This document shows positions 52,801 to 64,000 of a DNA stretch of 64,000 bases, piece after piece. Both the position numbers and the translations under genes were made by a program. The first letter of the stretch is position 1. Each line of letters starts with the position of its first letter. The DNA is taken from NCBI GenBank assembly GCA_024516155.1, contig JAJJXM010000103.1, forward strand, positions 46,122-110,121, written 5' to 3'. The notes below the pieces were generated by a model. It saw only the letters and a list, made by a program, of their open reading frames with translations, did no database searches and was not told the DNA's origin. This DNA is from Pyronema omphalodes (taxonomy: Eukaryota; Ascomycota; Pezizomycetes; Pezizales; Pyronemataceae).

Positions 52801-55800
52801 CCCACTGCTTGGCAAAATCGGCAGTTGGAGAACGAGGTGAGTGGGCTATCGTTCCTGCGTAACTGAATTTGACTTTAACTTGTGTACAGGTAATCAGAAA
52901 GCTGGCTTCCGGCATCAGCAATACCGGACTGGGCAGTGTGGATGATGGCCTTCTTTGCATCATACCACCTCTCAGCGCCCATGATAAGTTACCTTCATAT
53001 GCGGCAGTCGATGAGGTTGTACAAATCTTAGAAAGAAATGGCCGTGATTGGGGAAAATGTACTGAAGCATATCTTGAGCTTTTGAGCTTTGTTAACCAAA
53101 CCCCGTCGATTTCACGGGTTTTTATAATACGGACTGCGGTTGCAACTATCATGTATTTACGACGAATGATGGACATGCTCCAGATTTTCCAACACATCGA
53201 CCATGAGACAGAGTTGACACGCCAATTTTTCGAACTGCAAGACTCTTTCTCAAAGCTGCGGGATTTGAATCCCGATGTCAAGGAATATCTCAAGGCAACT
53301 TTCACCCTTCAAAAGCGCTGGAGCGACTATCAAATGTTCATGGGCGATGCAGAACCAGTTACAGATACCAGTACACCAAATGAAGAAGATGTGTATAACT
53401 GTGCGAAGGCTACCGGCCATTTCTCCCATCTTCAGGAAATGATATGCCGTAATCTGACCTACGAGCCCACTGATGGGCACTCTGAAATCAACGAAGGAGA
53501 CTGCGTAGGATGGACTCCACTGCATTACGCAGTTTTGATGAATAACGAGAGAAATGTCGAGTAAGTCTTGCAATGCAAACTTCACCCTGTTAACGGGCTG
53601 CTGATGTCTTCCAACAGAGCACTATTACACTCTGGAGCAGAGTTCGGCACGGTCCGTCCGGTCCCGTCCTGGCCAAGGACGGGACCGGACCGCCACTCGT
53701 GGTCCCGTCCTGTAGTAGGACCAGGACCGGCCGTCCTGGAGGCACCATGGACGGGACGGACCGCGGGTGACCGTGGGTGACCACGACTAGCGTCACTGCC
53801 GGTCACTCGCAACCCGCAATTTTTTTTACTACGGCTCATGGTGTTTTCCTTAGATAATTCTGATGCATCGCACGAGTTAAAGTCACCTATATGAAATTAC
53901 TTGCAAACAAAAAAAAACTATACTGATGCATAAGAAAGCTCCTGCCCCCTACACTACACTGCATCCTTCCCCCCGCACATTGAACTCCAATACCTTAATT
54001 GAGCTGAGTAGGCCCCGTTGGTGTAAAGAGATCACTGTTAAGTGTCGACAAAGCAGAAGAGATTGTGCTTTATCCATCCAGTATATCCTTCTCAAATGAG
54101 ATGGACTCCGGAGAGGACAGGCAAGGTGTTCTGCTCCTGGTCGGAACAGGGGTTGATGTCGATGATGAGGACATGTTGATATTTCTACGGTGTTCTATAT
54201 CGAGTGATAGCTGTGGATGTTCGACTTATACGGCAATGAAAGAACTGGAAAATTCTTGCAGGTAGAAGATAGAATAGTAGAAGATAGAACGAGAAGGACA
54301 GAAGAAATACTTATAGCGTAATCGTACTTTACTAAGAAAAAATAATAACATCAAGCTACCATAAGCAGTCAAACTATTGCTGGGTGGAGCGTGCACCTGC
54401 AGTGGGGTGCAAAAGTTTCAATCAAGTGCAGCATGAAGGGTTCATACTGAAGTGCTGAAAACGTCACTGCTGCGGTCCATAATATCTGGCAAACTTGAAC
54501 CAAACGGCCCCCTGCACACTAGCGCACCCAAAGACCACGGTCCTGCCGTCACCCACCGTCCCGTCCGGTCTTTTGAGTTCGAGGACGGGACCGGACCACC
54601 TAGTGGCCGTCCGTCCAGGAAGGTGGACGGGACGGGACCACCAGCGTGGTCCCGTCCGGTCCGCCGTCCTGGACGGACCGTGCCGAACTCTGCTCTGGAG
54701 CCCACGCGGAAGTCAAGGATCATGGCGGTTGGACTCCTTTACACGTTGCTGCCTCCCTGGGATTTTGCGGCATTGGCAAACGGCTTCTACCACTTTCCAA
54801 GAATGTTATCGCAGACGATGGCTCAACACCACTTCACATTGCCATCAAAAACCGTCAGCTTCATTTTGCGAAGTTTTTAATCAACAATATGGTGCTACTG
54901 ACTGTCCGGGACTCCTCACGTCGGACACCACTACACTGGGCATGCGTCTATGCTACAGAAGAATCTGATCTTGCTGGGCTACTCAATGGTAGCGACATAG
55001 GTCTGAAGGATGTGTTGGAAGCCACTCCATTGCACTTACTATGCCTCAACGCCGATATACCGTGCAAGGATCTGCTTCAACACAACCTCGTGGACGCAAG
55101 AGACAAAATGGGCAACACTCCTCTCATGAACGCCGCTAGCACAGGTCGTACGAGACTTCTGAAAGCTTTAATCAAGGAAGGGGTTAACAAGGAAGCTGTG
55201 AATGACAATCAGCAAACAGCTTTGCATCACGCGGTATCAAACGGACAGAAGGATATTGTCAAAGAATTGCTCGGTGCTCATGTGAATGTCAATGCTGTGG
55301 ACGGCGATAAACGCAACAGTCTCCATCTCATCGCTGCTCGGAAGAACGATGATTGTCATTTAATTGCAGAAATGCTGGTGGGTAAAGGGATTGATACGAT
55401 GCAACGAAACGCAAAGGATTTAACTCCCCTGAACCTCGCCGTGCAGAATGGCCACCGAAATCTAGCGGAGATCTTGCTTAAGGGTAAGGCTAGCAACGAT
55501 ACGGATCAGCTGGAAGACCTAGACTTGTACATCGAGCACAAAAAGAATCTCCAGTTGGCTGAAAACTATCATCATGATGCTATTGCAAAGCTGTTGCAGG
55601 AGAAGACAAAACTCAACGTTGAGCGCATTGTTAGTCGCACTGATGACCACGGCAACACCGAGTTACATAATGCTGTGCAAAAAGAAAATCCAGAGCTTGT
55701 CAAATACCTACTTCTAGATAAAGCGGATGTCAACAAAATCAACAACGCCGGATTCACCAGCCTTCATCTTGCTGCACAGAACAGAAACTTCTCCATATGC

Positions 55801-57316
55801 TCCATCCTCCTGGGAAACGGGGCCGATGTGAATCACAAATTTCCAGTCAACGGCGACACGGTACTTCAATTATCAGTCTGCTTCTTGCCTACGCGGTTCC
55901 TGGAGTTGTTCCTGCAACATAAATCGGAGATAGATATCGAGAATGAGGAAGGCAATACCGCTCTCGCGTTGGCGGTCTTGAGTAATGATAGGGAGGAAAC
56001 GAAGGTACTGCTAGACAATGGTGCCGACCCTGATCGGAAGAACAAATGTGGAGAGACACTGTTGGGGACGGCGTGGAAAATCGGAGGTTTTGAGGTTGCA
56101 CGGTTCCTACTTCAGTACGGCGCCTCCGTAGAACGTGACAAGGAGTACACAGCTACTCTGCTGGCAGAAGCCAAAAGGCGAGACGATAAGGAGCTAGTTG
56201 TACATCTAACCGAGGCCTCTCCGGGGAAATCAAAGTTTGGGCTAACTCTTCATTCTGCCATATTAATGGGACATCCATTTGGAATCATCAGTCGACTACT
56301 TCATGCTGCCAGTAACCCACATTGCAGAGATGAATATGGATGGTCGACTTTGGATCTAGCAACCGCTGTCCGGAGAAACGATGTGGTTTCCCTGCTGAGA
56401 CAGTTCCCGTCACCGCCGGCCGTGAGTTTGGATGCTGCTAAATCTGCGAGCCAGGAATCTCCAATGCGATGGCGTATTGAGCCATTCCAGGGTAATAACG
56501 ACCTCTATATTACAGACCTGGAAGTCAAGTACATCGGTGAGGTGAACCAAGAATCTTCCACATTATTTCAAACCGACGACCGCCGCGTGCTGGTTCAAGG
56601 ATGTCGACCGTTCTCCTTGCCTAATACACCAAAGTTCAACAACACTGTTCCCTCAGGTTATGATGAACCCACTATCATTAGCTCACCTACAGGAGATAAA
56701 CCGGAGATCTACTTCGAGATAACCGTCCTAAAAACGGACAGGGAGAGTCAAGACATGTTTCCGGCTGATGAATATGCGATACCAACAACTGTTACTAGGA
56801 TTGTTGGTCTTGGTTTAACCAATGGCCCACTTCAGCGCCTTGACAGAATGCCTGGTTGGGACGACAACACATGGGGATATCACGGTGACGATGGATACAA
56901 ATTTCATAACAACGTTTATAGGTTGGGATTTATTGAGAAATACGGGGCTGGCGATACGGTCGGATGTGGAGTTATTAAAGGGCGTCTTTTCTTCACCAAA
57001 AACGGCAAGTTTTTAGGTGCGTCTATTCACCGAACTCCCTTCCAAAGATAATACTGACGTAATGGTAGGTTTTTGCTTTGATGATGTTTATGGTCAGCTC
57101 TTCCCCATCGTCGGAATGGCGCCAGGCAACAAGATCCGCGCAAACTTTGGTGATAAGCCCTTCCTGTGGTCCTCTGACCAGCCATCTGCACGGTCCAGTG
57201 ATGTGGGTGATGGCGTCAATAGACTTTGGCAAACTCAACGAATAATGTTACCGATAATAAGGTTGAGGAGGGCCGCTTTGAGGCGCCGGACGGCACAATT
57301 ATCGGATCAGGATTGA
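49868..57316 (+). pseudogene. Ankyrin-repeat / SPRY protein with N-terminal membrane region, disrupted by a hAT element
   Basis: Ten exons: 49868-50064, 50124-50142 (19 nt), 50195-50375, 50421-50663, 50713-51093, 51167-51299, 51372-52836, 52890-53560, 53618-57016 (containing the hAT insertion 53638-54692 plus one duplicated 8-mer), 57069-57316. Without the element about 1957 residues. The N-terminus has the membrane/linker region typical of large fungal ankyrin proteins (LFALAPLGIITAIVGAIRV, ARETRATAEVELMSSTSHE, NGEAIVRVIG) and further hydrophobic segments (FYLQSMLISIELFLIPFF). About a dozen divergent ankyrin repeats (VGWTPLHYAV to STLDLATAVRR) are followed by a SPRY domain (GYHGDDGYKF, GDTVGCGVIKGRLFFTKNG). 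The insertion adds stops within the first ankyrin units. Possible further splicing near 57200 could end the frame at TAG 57355-57357 instead. The fungal role is presumed recognition or signalling. Confidence 0.78.
53638..54692. mobile_element. Non-autonomous hAT-type transposon in an ankyrin exon
   Basis: 1055 bp. Perfect inverted ends CAGAGTTCGGCACGGTCCGT. 8-bp target duplication CTCTGGAG (53630-53637, 54693-54700). CAGAG ends and 8-bp duplications are the hAT hallmarks. Subterminal regions hold many GGACGGGACC motifs in both orientations; the middle is AT-rich and non-coding. Confidence 0.9.
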
Positions 57317-58110
57317 TTGAGATGATGGAGGTATCTCTGGCTGAAATAGAAGAGTAGTGATGGAGAACAGTAGAGGTGAAGGAATCTCGGGATGGGTGTA
57401 GGAAAGTGTCGTTGATTTTTGTCTGTTAGTTTCTTATTATGAATATATGCAGCGCGCTCTTTGAAGACATTGAGTCCTTGAAGATCAGAAGCCGGGAGTA
57501 TTGCCGGTGAAACCTAAGGGTGGCAATCTCGTCAAGCTGAATGCCTAACAGGAAGACCACAGGCTATTTTAGGCATTGCCCAGCTCCTGTGAACTCGGTA
57601 TAGCCGTACCGCCTTGTTTGATTTATTTATTTATTTCTTCATACTGGCATACAACAGTAAGGTTATGGCAGACGCTACATATTTACTGAACAAATCAGGG
57701 TTCGGGGTTTAAACCTTCCTCCTGCCAGGAAAGGCCCTGGAGCTGTCGTCTGTCCGAGGGGTGTAGTCCCCTGTCTTCCGTCGAGGTACATTTTTGTCTA
57801 TGCGCGTCATCATGTTCAAGAGCCCTGTTCGCTCAGAGGCCACCTCGCCGGGTTGTCTTCCCTATCCTCCCCCCTTCCCCGCCCTTATTTTCCTTATTTT
57901 TCCGCCTGTTTTTTTCCTCCGCAAAGCATGTGCAAAGAGAAGCAATAACTGAAAAGCCAAAGAAAATTTCAAACAGTACTGAAACTAAACGAGTGTGTTT
58001 CCGCCCATTCGCTATCTCTCTTCACTTCCCTCTCCCCTCTTGCGTCCCGTTTCTCTCGCCTTCTTTTCCTTTCTCCTACCCGGTATTGGTTCTTGTGTTC
58101 TTATTCTATA

Positions 58111-58469
58111 CAGTCGACTCGGTTTATAGGGGTACTATCTATAAGAATACCCACTGTAGAAGGGTACCAGCCGCGGTCCCGACGGTTTTTGTACGGGAAT
58201 TAAGGGTATCACAGTGTACTAGAATATCCTTAAGAAAATGCCGGAAATTTGTATGGTACCCTTATACAGTGGGGCGGCTGGTGATATGGCTATGGTGCAA
58301 TTTGTTGCAATTTGTGTGGCGCTAGGACTCCACTACTTACCTCCGCACTACCCCAGCTCTGTGCATCTCGACCAATCACTCGTGCCAAGCTTCTTGGTCT
58401 GTAAGAATATACATCATATAAGGGTACACCCCTTCGATCCCAGCGTACCCCCACAAACCGATTCGACTG
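58111..58469. mobile_element. pogo/Fot-like MITE (copy 2)
   Basis: Same element as 26903-27265, 359 bp, TA target duplication, slightly different right end (CAGTCGAATCGG inverted). Confidence 0.8.
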
Positions 58470-58471
58470 TA

Positions 58472-58880
58472 GATGTGTTTTTTTTTTTCTTTTTTTTTTC
58501 CTTTTTCTTTCTTTTTGCTTTTTTTTCAGAAAAAAAAATGATTGGTACTGTGCTCGTCAGCTAGATCGTTCGAGGTTCCCCATCCTCTTGTCTTGGGTCC
58601 CTGGTGTCAGTTCCGTCTGTCCCGCGAGGTCATTCGTCAGGTATTTCTGTGCCCATCCTGCTGTGGCTAATTTAATGTCGATAATCATGGTGTCTAAGGC
58701 ATTCCTTCCCGATTTGGTGCGCAGGATGTGTGTGAAGAAGGGTTGTTGGTGCCTGGGGAGTTTGAGGTTGTGGTGGAGGATGTCTCTGTGTGAGGCGGAG
58801 TCGGGGTATGCCAGTAGCAGGTGTTTGAGGGTCTGCGGGGGGTGGAGGGGGCAGGAGCATGCCCTGCTTGGAGACTTCTG
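58472..58880 (-). mobile_element. 5'-truncated LINE, C-terminal piece (copy 2)
   Basis: Counterpart of 27268-27700, minus strand, with T runs (58478-58530) marking the A-rich tail. Confidence 0.72.
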
Positions 58881-59107
58881 TCTGTCATAGCGAAAAGAAA
58901 TGCCCAGCTATGCTTACGAAACATTTTTCTGCTGCAATATTCGTCAGAAAGTTGTTCTATGGGTTTTTTTTCGCGCGCGTGGCATCGCGAAGTTTGTGGT
59001 GAAGTTTTTCTTTGTGGGTCGTGGTGCGGGGGGAGGGGGGCGACGTTGTGGCAGGTTTAGGGTTAGGGCAGAGACTAATTTTTCCGACACCGAAAGATTT
59101 GACGGAA

Positions 59108-59541
59108 ACTTAACAGGGTTACTCAATGCTCAAAAGCAGCGGAATGCGACAAATCAGTCGGAGATTCTGCGGCCAATGAGACTTGAGGGACAGAACGAGG
59201 GTTAGAAGTGAGCTTTGAGTGGTGCTGTCGGAAACGGAGATGGCAACGTAGATGGAAACTTGTTTGTTTTGTTTTGTATCATACACTGTTCGAGGCCTGA
59301 AAGGCCTATGCAGGAAGAAAGAAATCCTGGTATCCCGTCCTCGTGGCCAAGACCACTTAATGAGGCGCCCCTATCTCCTATCCCCGTTACACACCCCAAA
59401 AGTAAAAAATAAAAGAAAAAAGAGAATACCCAGTCAAACCGTGCACCCCCAGAAAAGAAAAGAAAAGAAAGAAAAGAAAAATAAAAAGGAAAGGAGACAA
59501 AGTCGCTTAGAAGCGGACTGCTCGAATACATCGCGAGAAAT
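59108..59541. other. No gene seen; LINE 3' flank
   Basis: A-rich and GAAAA-repeat sequence (59453-59490). Includes an inverted relative of 28028-28085 at 59211-59262. Confidence 0.45.
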
Positions 59542-61238
59542 TCAGAGGAAACCAAAGACACGCGTTTTAACCCAACGAAAAGAAAAAAGGAAAAACCCCG
59601 CATCCCGTATCGCCTCATTCCCCGTGTCCTCCCAATTTGGCCTCACCCACCAGTGCCGTTCGCATTCTACATAGCGCCTTCCCACCTCCGTGGCTGCTAG
59701 GTATTCCAAGATCGCTTTGATAAGCCGATCGTCCGAAAAAATCTCCACCGCCTTCAGCCTTCCCCGTCGTCGCCGCGGCTTTCCGGTTATTTTTTCCACC
59801 TCTTGAGCGAGTACTTCGTACTCACGTTGCCAGCGATCGCAGGCACCAAACAGGTGGCCTCGCGTTTGGCGTTCTCCAGAATCGCACCACCAACAGCGAT
59901 CGGAGTCTCGTTTCTTTATGCGCACCAGGTGTGTGCCTATCAGCGCGTGACCGGAAGCAATCTGGTAGAACACCGCAGCCCGGTGTTTCCGCACGGTTTT
60001 CAGGCCGTCGCGGATGCCCCACTTCTTTCGTGGGCGGTAAGATGCGTTAAAGTTGGTACGCTGGCGTACCCACTTTGCTGCGATCGCCTTGGGAATCTCC
60101 GTCACTGCGCGATTGACATGCGCCAGCGATGTCCAAGGGAGGGGGGAGCAGACGGGGTTTGCACACCCTCGGAGGGGGGGGGCCAAGCATCGGTGGCCCG
60201 TGCCTTGTTTTGCTGCCGCGTCCGCGGCTTCGTTTTCCAGGATGTCGCTGTGTCCGGGCACCCACCGGAAGACCACCTCAATGCCGGTGAAGGCGCGGAT
60301 TTTCGCGACCTCCGTCGCGATCAGGCGCTGCAAGATCTGGCCCGGGCCAGGCACGTCAGAGAGCAGTCGCTGCAGCGCAGCTTGTGCATCGGAGAAAATT
60401 GTGAGGAGCGGGGGGGGGGGCCGGCTACTGAGTAGTCGTAATTATCCCAGTAATCTCGCAGGGCCATCAGCATGGCATGAAGCTCGGCGTCATACACTTC
60501 TGCATGACGTCCCACGCAGAAGGAGGAGGAAGTGAGGATTCCTCTCACGTAGCGAACAAAGCCTGAACCAGCGACATCTTCCATGCGAGACCCGTCGGTC
60601 CAGACGCAGGCGGAGCCAAGGTTTCCCCATTGTTGGGCGCACTCGGTTGCTTCGTCCCTCGATGCGATGACGACGGTACCGGGGAACTGTTGGGGGAGAG
60701 GGGGGAAAACTCTCTCGACGTGGTGGAAGCCCGAACGAGTCGTCGCACGCTGAGTCAGTTGCCGGACGATATCGGCGGTCGGAGACGGTGGGCTGGAGCC
60801 AGGGGGGGCTGGGCGGGTAAGAAGTCGCGCTCTAAAGCGGGCTTCCCGTCCGCGCACAAGGGATTCTGCCGGTCGCGTCGTGCTTTCTGCTGCCAGAAAG
60901 CCGAGCGGGGTTGTACGGAATCAGCCGGTGATGGCCCGCGCCTGCTTGTTGAGGACGAGTTGGAGGCGGGACAGGTGGCCGGCGTCTCGGGAGGGGAGTC
61001 GGCGGGCGGCGTTGATTTCTATGCCGTAGGTGCCAACGGATTGCACCACAGCTTGTTGAAGATTAGCGGTGCTGCCCGCGGGGAGCCGATATTTCTTGCA
61101 CAAGCGTGCGATTTGTACTTGTTGTTGCGAGGCCCGGGAGAGCCACTTCTGTCGATGCTGGTTAAAGGTGAGTTTGGCGTCCAGCCAATATCCTAACCAC
61201 CGAACAGCGGTTTCGGAACACCGAATGGAGTGGGTTCC
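59542..61238 (-). mobile_element. LINE (Tad-like, second family), 5' truncated and decayed
   Basis: On the minus strand: end of the reverse transcriptase (RWLGYWLDAKLTFNQH, 61190 region). RNase H follows with WTDGS, DAELHAML, FSDAQAA and NEAADAAAK. Then a C-terminal CX2C..H..C cluster (CWWCDSGERQTRGHLFGAC). A stop lies near 60921 and the frame shifts at a G run (60410-60420), so it is inactive. The right end is joined directly to a B-type LTR. Confidence 0.8.
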
Positions 61239-62396
61239 TGTGAACCTGGGCACAGTCCTAACTATGCGGAGGCTTTTCCGGTTGTATCTCAAGTATTCTG
61301 TCCTGGTATAGACAGAGGCTTCGTTCTCAAGAACTAAAAGAACTTATTCCAAAGATAAGCTAGGAAGAGAATTAACCGATCACAGGCCGAATAAACTTAA
61401 GGGTCGTCTTCGGAGGTATTCGTTGGTGTAGATGTGGTATCGTCGCGTATGGGATCAATGGATGATGATGGAGGAGACAGAGGGAAGACATAGGGTCTTT
61501 TATAGACTTTCGTCTACATGTTCGCCCAGCCTTCCATGGGGAACCAACTGCCAAACTGAGCGTAGGAGATAAGACATGGGTCAAAGCTGTGACGCATCTG
61601 CTGAGGCTTGCATTATGCTAAGCGCGCAATTAAATTAATTGCTCACTTGCCTAATGCTCGCCCTGGTCAGATTAATCCCAGAAATAGCTCACCGTACTAC
61701 CACACCTTCCAATGAGGTGCTGGGGTTATGAGTCATACCGGAGGGCAACTCCGTCTGACTGCATCATGCATGCACTCTTGTGATAATGACGCATGAGTCA
61801 TTTATCGTATGAGTCGCGCCATCATAGATCTCCCTAGAGAATCTCGATTGCAAGTAGAGGTCACCGACATCATAAGGCATACCATGCCTTACCGGAGCGC
61901 ACTGCCCCGTCACATTCCTGTGTGATGTCATATGTGCCCCACCTGCGCGCACTTGCGCGCAGCCCCAGCCTGGTGTGGATGCAAACGCCGTATTGTTTCC
62001 AAGTTGGCAGTTCTAGGCCCAAGGACGCGTCATATCAGTTTCATCAAACAGGTTTCCTGAGTGGGGTTCCCTGCTGGACGTCGTCTCATGCTGATGCACT
62101 GTTGACCCTTGTCCTGCAGTCCACTCCTGTTTGCTGACTAGACTCTGCCTTATCTCTCGCCCCACTGTTCACCCAACTAGCAACACCGGATGACACTCTT
62201 GCGCCGCATCTGCATCTTCCTGGAATCCTCTGTTCCTATGCAGCCCCTATCGTAGCCGTGTATTGCCGAACTCTCCTCAGGTATAAGGAGGTGACCTTTC
62301 GTCGTCTTCTTCGTTCTCCATCAGCGTCGTTTGTAGTTGTCTCAAGGGTAAGTCGACGCCCTTGAGGTAAGTGTTCCTTTCCCCCTCTCCGTCCTG
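61239..62396 (-). repeat. Truncated B-type solo LTR
   Basis: Reverse-strand copy of the 1377-bp LTR of element B, lacking the first 228 bp or so. It begins TGTGAACC (inverted LTR end) at 61239 and has many more differences than B's own LTRs, so it is older. No internal element sequence lies on either side. Confidence 0.9.
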
Positions 62397-63539
62397 GACA
62401 CAGCTCAACCAACCATGACACCTTGGGACAAGAACGGCATCCATACCGAAATCGAAGAAAGCCCGAAAGAAGACGCCGCCAGAATTCACCTAAATAGACT
62501 GCAAGAACTACAAGGGGAAGACAATAATATCATCATATACACAGACGGCTCATCGAAGGAAGATCAAACAGGGGCTGGAGTCTACATTCCTCATGGACTC
62601 CTGCAAATAATCAAAACCACAATACCGATGGGAGAAACAAGTGAGGTCTATGATGCAGAACTTCGAGCGATACTTGAAGGCCTCGAGAAGGCTGCATCAT
62701 TTATCAAGCGACACAAGGCATCCAATCGACATATCTACATCTTTAGTGACAACCAGTCAGCGATCCGTAGGATAAGACACCTCCAAAGGGGACCCGGCCA
62801 AGATATTTCCCGAAACATCCATGAAATTACCAAAACCCTGATGAAATTCAACACTGAAATAACAATCTCATGGGTACCGGGACACACACAAATCCAAGGA
62901 AATGAGATAGCAGATGACCTCGCCAAAGCTGCAACCTCTCAGAAACCGGACCGCACACCTGTGGTATCCATCTCCTGGCTGAAAAGACAAACCCGAGGCC
63001 AGAAACTGAAGGAGTGGAAGGAATGGTACGAACAACAAAAACAGCCAAAAACATACAAATCACCTCATTCAAGACAGCTAGACATTGCATACACAAATAC
63101 CACCCGCAAAATCTCATCAGCCATCCTAGGCCTGAGAACTGGTCATGGATATTTTCTGGATTACCTATCAAAGACGAACTCCGAAAAATATCCTTCACCC
63201 AGATGCACCTGTCCAATGCAACCCCCACAAACACCCAAACACCTCATCCTAGGCTGCCCAAAATACCAAGTACAGAGGAATAAACTCCGCCGCGAACTGA
63301 AACTTCACAGGAACCACCCTACACCACTCCAAGTGATACTCCACTCTCCCGATGGAACCAAGGCCCTTACCACTATGATCTCTACTACCAAGATTGCCAC
63401 CGCAAAGTGGATACAGGCACAGGTAAGTAATGCTCCCGCTCTGGAAGATGACCCGGAAGGAAGGAGAACAGGCTGGGGAACACTGATCGAATCTGAGAAC
63501 GAGCACGAAGCGGTTCGGAGCGAATAAGACGAATAATGC

Positions 63540-63586
<47 letters not shown>
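62397..63586 (+). mobile_element. 5'-truncated LINE with RNase H and poly(A) tail
   Basis: The ORF 62415-63527 (start codon probably not native, since the LINE is cut here) encodes a complete RNase H: D in IIIYTDGSS, E in VYDAELRAI, D in IFSDNQSAI, D in GNEIADDLAK. A C-terminal domain with CTCPMQPPQTPKHLILGC follows. The tail is 44 A (63543-63586). It belongs to the same family as 22558-23156. The left edge abuts the truncated LTR. Confidence 0.88.
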
Positions 63587-63588
<2 letters not shown>

Positions 63589-64000
63589 CTGAAGACAGAT
63601 ACATAATTATGTACATAGAGAGCCGAAAAACAGCAAGAGCAAGAAATGGTAGCGCGCGGGAAAGGCAAAAGAGAAGAAGTGAGAGGAAGAAGAGGACCAG
63701 TGTAATTGAGCAGAGAAGAGAGGAGAAGAGAGGAGAGGAGCAGAGAGGATTGAAGTAGAGAGGCGAGGAGAGTAGAGGAGAGGCGAGGAGAGAAGAGGAG
63801 CGGCGAGGAGAGAAGAGGAGAGAAGAGGAGAGAAGAGGAGAGAAAGGAGAGAAGAGGAGAGGCGAGGAGAAGAGGAGAGGCTAGAAGAAGAGAGAGGCGA
63901 GGAGAGAAGAGGAGAGGCGAGGAGAGAAGAGGAGAGGCGAGGAGAGAAGAGGAGAGGCGAGGAGAGAAGAGGAGAGGCGAGGAGAGAAGAGAGAGGAGAA
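63587..64000. repeat. GA-rich minisatellite (runs off window)
   Basis: From about 63690 to the end: purine-only repeats built from GAGAAGAGGAGAGGCGAG, most regular after 63890 (about 21-bp period). 63587-63690 holds no gene. Confidence 0.85.

Larger units (their letters stand above)
56322..59107 (+). repeat. Segmental duplication, copy 2
   Basis: Direct copy of 23655-27903 without the TIR insertion; a few percent divergence by eye. It begins inside the intact ankyrin-SPRY gene, so this is the parental arrangement. Positions 57317-58110 hold no gene, only the gene's 3' flank and a minus-strand LINE tail. Confidence 0.9.

Overview
The window looks like a transposon-rich chromosome segment of a filamentous ascomycete. 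The host genes have many short introns (about 36-100 nt, GT..AG, CTAAC-type branch sites), and two of them are typical fungal recognition-type proteins (a NACHT STAND/NLR with ankyrin repeats, and an ankyrin-SPRY protein). The other recognisable genes are a fungal CLC chloride transporter, a Dpb3/Dls1-like histone-fold protein and a multipass membrane protein resembling the DUF3112 family. The load of Ty3/gypsy and LINE elements would suit a Pezizomycete such as a truffle, but that is a guess. I saw no tRNA, rRNA or CRISPR array.

Layout. 1-23.2 kb is a nest of retroelements. A LINE (3' part at 22558-23156) appears to host chromovirus A (739-22557). A is split by complete chromovirus B (4051-12978, target duplication AACGG, inside A's integrase zinc finger) and by complete chromovirus C on the minus strand (14022-21863, target duplication GCTTG, inside A's chromodomain). 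A's gag is also cut by another C-type LTR at the left edge. 23.2-28.6 kb holds the 3' end of an ankyrin-SPRY gene, later split by a terminal-inverted-repeat (TIR) transposon, plus LINE tails and a pogo-like MITE. This block is a near-identical direct copy of 56.3-59.1 kb. 28.6-32.8 kb is an eight-exon NLR-ankyrin gene. 34.2-35.6 kb is a hypothetical gene, 36.4-37.7 kb a complete TRIM element with a half-tRNA-type primer site, and 39.9-40.8 kb a satellite-like array. 42.0-46.6 kb carries the divergent Dpb3-like and CLC genes, the latter with a TIR insertion in an exon. 48.2-49.5 kb is the membrane-protein gene. 49.9-57.3 kb is the full-length ankyrin-SPRY gene, disrupted by a hAT-type element. 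59.5-63.6 kb is two LINE fragments around a truncated B-type LTR, followed by a GA-rich minisatellite.

Most striking are the retroelements. All three chromoviruses join gag to pol by a -1 frame change, and each has a slippery heptamer, a 5-nt spacer and a hairpin at the junction. B and C have primer-binding sites complementary to their own predicted mRNA 5' ends (self-priming, as in Tf1). C carries a third ORF after pol that runs through the polypurine tract into the LTR, where it encodes a hydrophobic C-terminal tail. B has intact ORFs and about 99.7% identical LTRs, so it may still be active.
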